DNA of 64,000 bases from Jannaschia sp. GRR-S6-38. Its GTDB lineage: Bacteria; Pseudomonadota; Alphaproteobacteria; Rhodobacterales; Rhodobacteraceae. Under the pieces are notes generated by a model. It was not told the DNA's origin and did not search any database. It saw only the letters and a list, made by a program, of their open reading frames with translations. This document shows, one piece after another, positions 59,215 to 64,000 of the stretch. A program made the translations under genes and the position numbers. The stretch spans positions 930,001 through 994,000 of the forward strand of contig NZ_CP122537.1 of assembly GCF_029853695.1 (NCBI RefSeq), read 5' to 3'. Position 1 is the stretch's first letter; the number at the start of each line of letters is the position of its first letter.

Positions 59215-60267
59215 ATGATCTTGGAATGGATGGGTGAGAGCCAGGCCATGGCGCTCATCGGATGCCTCGGCGGGCTTCTCCTGGGCCTCGCCGCGCGGAT
59301 GGGCAGGTTCTGCAGCCTCGGCGCGATCGAGGACGCGCTCTACGGCGGGTCCTGGGACCGGGCGCGGATGTGGGGCGTGGCACTGGGCGGCGCGATCGTC
59401 CTGACCTTTGCGGCGCAGGCGCTGGGCTGGGCCGGGATCGAGAGCTCGATCTACCTTTCCACCGCCTTCTCGCCGCTGGCCGTCGTCACCGGCGGCCTTC
59501 TCTTCGGCTACGGCATGGCGATGGCGGGCAATTGCGGCTTCGGCGCGCTGGCGCGGCTGGGCGGCGGCGACCTGCGCTCCTTCGTGATCGTGCTGGTGAT
59601 GGGATTGTCGGCGCTGGCGATCCTGTCGGGCCCCCTGGCGCGGCTCCGCCTGACGCTGTTTCCCACGCCGCCCGCCCCGCGAAGCCAGGGCATCGCACAT
59701 GAACTGGGCGACTTGGTCGGCCTCTCCCCCGCCATCCCGGGCATCGCGATCGGCCTGCTTCTCCTGGCCGTGGCCCTGTCGAGCCGGAGCTATCTTCGCA
59801 ACGGGCGCAGCATCTTCTGGGGCGTCGTCATCGCGGTCGCCATCACCAGCGCCTGGGTGGGCACGAGCTGGGTCGCGGCGACCGGCTTCGCGGCGTCCCC
59901 GATCACGTCGCACACCTTCGCCGCGCCGCTGGGCGGCTCGATGCTGTGGCTGATGACGGCGAGCGGCACGGCGCTCAATTTCGGCGTGGGCTCGGTCGCG
60001 GGCGTGCTGACCGGCGCCTTCCTGGGCAGCCTGGTCAAGGGGCATTTCCGCTGGGAAGCCTGCGAGGATCCGCGCGAACTGCGCCGCCAGATCGGGGGCG
60101 CGGCGCTGATGGGGCTGGGCGCGGTGCTGGCGCTGGGCTGCACGGTGGGCCAGGGCTTGTCCGCTTTCTCGGTCCTCGCCTTCTCGGCGCCGCTGGCCGC
60201 CGCTTCGATCATCCTCGGCGCGGCCTTCGGACTGCGCCAGTTGATCACGGGCTTCGCGGCGGGCTGA
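59215..60267 (+). CDS. soxT: YeeE/YedE-family sulfur-compound transporter, SoxT-like
   Basis: A 350-residue membrane protein with about nine to ten helices of the YeeE/YedE (TsuA-like) family, thought to move thiosulfate or persulfide sulfur by relay through cysteines. Cys residues stand in the conserved spots: MGRFCSLGAIED, AGNCGFGALARLGGG and LALGCTVGQGLSAF. It lies 27 bp after soxR, the position of soxT in Paracoccus-type clusters. Direction of transport is not known from sequence. Confidence 0.88.
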   Translation: MILEWMGESQAMALIGCLGGLLLGLAARMGRFCSLGAIEDALYGGSWDRARMWGVALGGAIVLTFAAQALGWAGIESSIYLSTAFSPLAVVTGGLLFGYGMAMAGNCGFGALARLGGGDLRSFVIVLVMGLSALAILSGPLARLRLTLFPTPPAPRSQGIAHELGDLVGLSPAIPGIAIGLLLLAVALSSRSYLRNGRSIFWGVVIAVAITSAWVGTSWVAATGFAASPITSHTFAAPLGGSMLWLMTASGTALNFGVGSVAGVLTGAFLGSLVKGHFRWEACEDPRELRRQIGGAALMGLGAVLALGCTVGQGLSAFSVLAFSAPLAAASIILGAAFGLRQLITGFAAG

Positions 60268-60285
60268 CGGCGGAGCTTCGCGGCT

Positions 60286-60302
60286 CGGTGACTAGATCAC
60301 CG
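60286..60302. terminator. Hairpin between the SoxT-like gene and the SulP gene
   Basis: CGGTGA (60286-60291) and TCACCG (60297-60302) form a perfect stem with a CTAGA loop, in the 169-bp gap. It lacks a T-run. It may attenuate transcription into the SulP gene or be an unrelated operator. Confidence 0.3.
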
Positions 60303-60436
60303 TGGCTTCGGCGCGGGGTCGGTAAGAAGGGCGGGACTCACTCTCGCTTCCCTAAGACCCCGTAGGCCGACATGACCGCCAGATCGCCCCGCGCCCCGCA
60401 CAACACCATCACCCCCCGACCCGTCCGGGACCGGGC

Positions 60437-62170
60437 ATGACACGGATCGCCCGCCTCCTGCCGATCCTCGACTGGGGTCGGCGCTATTCCCGCCGGACGC
60501 TCGGCGCGGACCTGCTGGCCGCGGTGATCGTGACGATCATGCTGATCCCGCAAAGCTTGGCCTACGCGATGCTGGCCGGCCTGCCGCCCGAAGCCGGGAT
60601 CTACGCCTCCATCGCGCCCATCCTGCTCTACACGCTGTTCGGCACCTCGGGCGCGCTGGCGGTCGGGCCGGTCGCGGTCGTGTCGCTCCTGACCGTCTCG
60701 GCCGTGGGACAGGTCGCGGCGCAGGGCACCGCGGGCTTCGCCGTCGCCGCGCTGACGCTCGCCGCGATGTCGGGAGCGTTCCTGTTGCTTCTGGGGCTCC
60801 TGCGGATGGGCTGGATCGCCAATTTCCTCAGCCATCCGGTCATCGCGGGCTTCATCACCGCCTCCGGCATCCTGATCGCGGCGAGCCAGCTTCGGCACCT
60901 TCTGGGGATCGAGGCGCATGGCCACACGCTGGTCGAGATCACCGGCTCGTTGCTCGCGCATCTGGGCGGCACGAACTGGATCACGCTGGTTCTCGGCGGG
61001 GCGGCGGCGGGTTTCCTGTTCTGGGTCCGCAAGGGCCTGACTCCGCTTCTGACGCGGCTGGGCCTGCCGCCGCTCGCCGCGCAGATGGTCGCGAAGGCCG
61101 GACCGGTCCTTGCCGTGGTCGCGACGACGCTGGCGGCCTGGGGGCTGGAGCTCGACGCGCGGGGCGTCGTGATCGTGGGCGCGGTGCCGCAGGGCCTGCC
61201 GCCCTTCACACTGCCCTCCGTCGCGCCCGACCTGCTGCGGCAACTGGCGCTACCCGCGGCGCTGATCTCGATCATCGGCTTCGTCGAGTCGATCTCGGTT
61301 GCGCAGACGCTGGCGGCCAAGCGCCGTCAGCGGATCGATCCGAACCAGGAGCTGATCGGCCTCGGCGCCGCCAATCTGGGCGCGGCCTTCACCGGGGGCT
61401 TTCCCGTCACCGGCGGCTTCTCGCGCTCGGTGGTCAATTTCGACGCGGGCGCCGAAACGCCCGCGGCGGGGGCCTATACTGCGGTGGGGCTGGCGCTGGC
61501 CGCTCTCTTCCTGACGCCCCTCATCTACTACCTCCCCACGGCCACGCTCGCCGCGACCATCGTCGTCGCGGTTCTGAGCCTGGTGGACCTGTCGATCCTG
61601 CGCCGCACCTGGACCTATGCGCGGGCCGATTTCGCCGCCGTCGCCGCGACCATCTTCCTGACGCTGGGCCTCGGGGTCGAGGCCGGCGTCGCCTCGGGCG
61701 TGATCCTCTCGGTGCTGCTGCACCTCTGGAAGACCTCGCGCCCGCATGTCGCCGAGGTGGGCCGCGTGCCGGGGACGCAGCATTTCCGCAACGTCCTGCG
61801 CCACGAGGTCGAGACCGATCCCCGCGTCCTGACGCTGCGCGTCGACGAGAGCCTCTATTTCGCGAATGCGCGCTTTCTCGAGGACCTGGTGCAGGCGCGC
61901 GTCGCGGCGGGCTCGGGCATCACGGACGTGATCCTGATGTTCTCCGCCGTCAACGAGGTCGATTTCTCGGCGCTGGAGACGCTGGAGGAGATCAACTCCC
62001 GGCTGCGCGACATGGGCGTCCGGCTGCACCTGTCGGAGGTGAAGGGCCCGGTGATGGACCGCCTGGCGCGGTCGCACCTGATCGAGGGTCTGGGCGGGCG
62101 GGTCTTCCTCAGCCAACACGACGCCTGGGCCGCGCTGACCGGCGGCCCCCGCCGCGACGCCGCCGAGTGA
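60437..62170 (+). CDS. SulP-family sulfate permease with STAS domain
   Basis: A 577-residue SulP transporter: the entry motif LLAAVIVTIMLIPQSLAYAMLAGLPPEAGIYAS, about 10-14 helices including GFVESISVAQ and GGFPVTGGFSRSVVNFDAGA, and a cytoplasmic STAS domain near 440-560 (VLTLRVDESLYFANARFLEDLV, LMFSAVNEVDFSALETLEEI). Placed after the sox genes it could import sulfate or export the sulfate made by thiosulfate oxidation. It is 169 bp after the SoxT-like gene, so a separate promoter is possible. Confidence 0.92.
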   Translation: MTRIARLLPILDWGRRYSRRTLGADLLAAVIVTIMLIPQSLAYAMLAGLPPEAGIYASIAPILLYTLFGTSGALAVGPVAVVSLLTVSAVGQVAAQGTAGFAVAALTLAAMSGAFLLLLGLLRMGWIANFLSHPVIAGFITASGILIAASQLRHLLGIEAHGHTLVEITGSLLAHLGGTNWITLVLGGAAAGFLFWVRKGLTPLLTRLGLPPLAAQMVAKAGPVLAVVATTLAAWGLELDARGVVIVGAVPQGLPPFTLPSVAPDLLRQLALPAALISIIGFVESISVAQTLAAKRRQRIDPNQELIGLGAANLGAAFTGGFPVTGGFSRSVVNFDAGAETPAAGAYTAVGLALAALFLTPLIYYLPTATLAATIVVAVLSLVDLSILRRTWTYARADFAAVAATIFLTLGLGVEAGVASGVILSVLLHLWKTSRPHVAEVGRVPGTQHFRNVLRHEVETDPRVLTLRVDESLYFANARFLEDLVQARVAAGSGITDVILMFSAVNEVDFSALETLEEINSRLRDMGVRLHLSEVKGPVMDRLARSHLIEGLGGRVFLSQHDAWAALTGGPRRDAAE

Positions 62171-62279
62171 CGGGCCGGCCAGGACGCCGCCCCGGTGTCG
62201 AGGGCGCCCGGGCCGTCCGGCCTAGCGCGCGGCGATGGCGGGCTCTAGGACGGTCGGCGCGTAGCGACGAGCGGACGAC

Positions 62280-62313
62280 CCCATGCAACAGACCTCGCCC
62301 ATGCAACAGACCT
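62280..62313 (+). repeat. 18-bp-period duplication at the start of the GH36 gene
   Basis: CCCATGCAACAGACCT occurs at 62280-62295 and again at 62298-62313, so the gene opens with two in-frame copies of Met-Gln-Gln-Thr. Either ATG (62283 or 62301) could be the start. No strong ribosome-binding site precedes either. Confidence 0.9.
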
Positions 62314-64000
62314 GGCGCCTCGACGACGATCACCAGACGCTGATCCTGGGCGCGGACGGCGAGGCTTTGCCATCCGTCCTTTACTGGGGCCCGACGCTGC
62401 CGCCGGGCGAGGACGCCGCGCAACTGGCCGCGGCCACCATCTCGGACCTCACCGGCGGCATGCTCGACGCGCTTGCGCCCCTGTCGATCTGCCCCTTGCC
62501 GTCCACCGGCTTCGGGGGGCAGCCCGGCCTCGTCACGGCCGCCGCCGACGGCATCCCGCTCGCGCCGCATCTGCGCTGCGAGACGGTCCGCTGCGACGGC
62601 GCGCGCTTCGAGGCCGTGGCGCGCGATGCGGCGCTGGGCCTGCGCTACACGGCGACGATCGCGACCACGCCCTCGGGGCTTCTGGCGCTGTCGGCGCGGC
62701 TCGACTCCGAGGCGCCGATCCGCCTGCACTGGCTCGCCGCGCCGGTCCTGCCGGGACCGCCGGGCACGGCCGAGATCCTGACGCTTTCGGGCCGCTGGCT
62801 GTCCGAGATGCAGACCGACCGCGACCCGTGGCGGCAGGGCGTGATCCTGCGCGAGGCGCTGAACGGGCGGTCGGGACATGAGCAGTTTCCCGGCGCTTTC
62901 CTGCTGGCGCAGGGCGCGACGGAGACGCGAGGCGCAGCCTACGGGTTCCACTACGGCTGGTCCGGCGGGCACCGGATGATCGCCGAAGAGATGGTGGACG
63001 GCCGCCGCCAGGTGCAATGGGGCCATGCCGCCGGATCCGAGCGCGCGGCCGGCACGCGGTTCGAGACGGCCACGCTCTACGCCGCGCAGGGGGCCGCGGG
63101 GCTCAACTCCGTCGCCACGCGCTTCCAGGCCCATGCCCGCGACCACCTCGTACCCTGGCCCGATCCGGACCGGCCGCGCCCGGTGCATTACAATTGCTGG
63201 GAGGCGGTCTATTTCGACCATGACCTCGCCACCCTGTCCGAGATCGCGACCCGCGCCGCCCGGATCGGGGCGGAGCGGTTCGTGCTCGACGACGGCTGGT
63301 TCGGGCGGCGCGACGACGACACCTCGTCGCTCGGCGACTGGACGGTCGACCGGCGCAAATGGCCCGACGGGCTGGGGCCGCTCATCGAGACGGTCGCGGG
63401 CCTCGGCATGCGGTTCGGCCTCTGGGTCGAGCCCGAGATGGTGAACCCCGACAGCGACCTCTACCGCGCGCATCCCGACTGGATCCTGGGCCCCGCCGCG
63501 CAGCCGCTGGGCCGCTCGCAACTGGTGCTCGATCTGAGCCGCGCGGAGGTGCGCGATCACCTGTTCGACCGGCTCGACGCGCTGCTGAGCGCGCATCCGA
63601 TCGATTACCTCAAATGGGACCACAATCGCGGCCTGCCCTTCCCCGATGCCGCGCAAGCGCGCGGCGTCTACGACCTGCTCGACCGGCTGCGCGCGGCGCA
63701 TCCGGGGGTAGAGATCGAGAGCTGCGCCTCGGGCGGCGGGCGGATCGATTTCGGCATCCTGTCGCGCACGCACCGGGTCTGGCTGTCCGACAGCAACGAC
63801 GCCTTGGAACGGCTGCGGATCCAGCACGATGCGGCGCTGTTCCTGCCCGGGGCGGTGACCGGCGCGCATGTCGGCCCGCGCCACTGCCATTCCTCGGGCC
63901 GTGTCCTGCCCATTGCCTTCCGCGCGGGGGTCGCGGCGATGCGGCACATCGGGTTCGAGATGGACCTGCGCGAGCTCTCCGCCGAGGAGGAGACGGTGCT
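62283..64000 (+). CDS. Alpha-galactosidase, GH36 family (3' end beyond window)
   Basis: An open frame of at least 572 codons running off the right edge. It has the GH36 N-terminal beta-supersandwich and the catalytic barrel: LDDGWFGRR, FGLWVEPEMVNPDSDLYRAHPDW, nucleophile Asp446 in YLKWDHNRGLP, EIESCASGGGRIDFGIL and the acid/base Asp503 in VWLSDSNDALERLRIQ. No signal peptide, so it acts on imported alpha-galactosides such as melibiose or raffinose-type sugars. The antisense frame is long only because of codon bias. Its own transporter is probably past the edge. Confidence 0.93.
   Translation, partial: MQQTSPMQQTWRLDDDHQTLILGADGEALPSVLYWGPTLPPGEDAAQLAAATISDLTGGMLDALAPLSICPLPSTGFGGQPGLVTAAADGIPLAPHLRCETVRCDGARFEAVARDAALGLRYTATIATTPSGLLALSARLDSEAPIRLHWLAAPVLPGPPGTAEILTLSGRWLSEMQTDRDPWRQGVILREALNGRSGHEQFPGAFLLAQGATETRGAAYGFHYGWSGGHRMIAEEMVDGRRQVQWGHAAGSERAAGTRFETATLYAAQGAAGLNSVATRFQAHARDHLVPWPDPDRPRPVHYNCWEAVYFDHDLATLSEIATRAARIGAERFVLDDGWFGRRDDDTSSLGDWTVDRRKWPDGLGPLIETVAGLGMRFGLWVEPEMVNPDSDLYRAHPDWILGPAAQPLGRSQLVLDLSRAEVRDHLFDRLDALLSAHPIDYLKWDHNRGLPFPDAAQARGVYDLLDRLRAAHPGVEIESCASGGGRIDFGILSRTHRVWLSDSNDALERLRIQHDAALFLPGAVTGAHVGPRHCHSSGRVLPIAFRAGVAAMRHIGFEMDLRELSAEEETV

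Noticed and set aside
62109..63947. 612-residue reverse-strand frame antisense to the right-edge gene
   Set aside because: It is low-complexity in Arg/Gly/Ala/Pro with no recognisable domain, while the forward strand encodes an unmistakable GH36 alpha-galactosidase with both catalytic Asp residues.

Overview
The window reads as chromosomal DNA of a high-GC alphaproteobacterium, most likely a Rhodobacterales (Roseobacter/Paracoccus-type) organism. Evidence: a complete sox thiosulfate-oxidation locus in Rhodobacterales-like order, a C4-pathway HemA (ALA synthase), a BLUF photoreceptor, a glcDEF glycolate oxidase set and ribose/fructose-type ABC importers. Coding density is high. I see no insertion sequence, prophage, rRNA or CRISPR array. 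There is one tRNA. Genes at both edges are cut.

Region 1 (1-10 kb): a truncated exported protein, glcF-glcE-glcD (reverse strand) behind an AT-rich inverted repeat, a DUF599 membrane protein, trpA, a small membrane protein, a BLUF blue-light sensor, ychF, a YkuD-type L,D-transpeptidase and tRNA-Ser(GCT) with a clear terminator. Region 2 (10-20 kb): a SARP/TPR-type regulator divergent from a two-gene cassette, a PAP2-fold protein with a seven-unit Gly-Gly-Ala-Asn repeat and a subtilisin-like protease. These are followed by a reverse-strand GAF histidine kinase, 2OG-Fe(II) oxygenase and LysE operon, and two unknown genes, one of which looks frameshifted at its 5' end.

Region 3 (20-29.5 kb): a LacI-controlled locus with a palindromic operator between a PfkB kinase (reverse) and a tightly overlapped forward operon. 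That operon encodes LacI regulator, solute-binding protein, single-domain ATPase, permease, BtpA/SgcQ protein, TenA-like protein, phosphotriesterase-like hydrolase and an amidotransferase-like protein. An LdhA-like dehydrogenase follows. The combination suggests uptake and breakdown of an unidentified sugar- or nucleoside-like compound.

Region 4 (29.5-45.7 kb): a second, divergent catabolic locus. Leftward: a sugar-type ABC importer (binding protein, two permeases, double ATPase) plus an SDR. Rightward: a regulator fusing a winged helix to an intracellular solute-binding domain, an SDR, an M24-fold protein with an altered metal site, an internal terminator, then E1-alpha, E1-beta, a double-lipoyl protein with a degenerate acyltransferase domain, an aldehyde dehydrogenase, a lipoyl-less E2 core and a KduD-like SDR. 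The dehydrogenase complex therefore has a split E2. No E3 is present here.

Region 5 (45.7-62.2 kb): the sulfur locus. A reverse-strand run soxV-W-X-Y-Z-A-B-dsrE-C-D-E-F ends in a DUF302 gene and hemA. A forward arm carries soxS, soxR, a soxT-like transporter and a SulP permease, and a metallo-beta-lactamase-fold gene converges from the other side. SoxR has Cys42 and Cys108, the pair expected of a persulfide sensor. ATTC-N8-(GAAT-like) boxes stand in front of four sox transcription units. Region 6 (62.2-64 kb): the start of a GH36 alpha-galactosidase that runs off the window.
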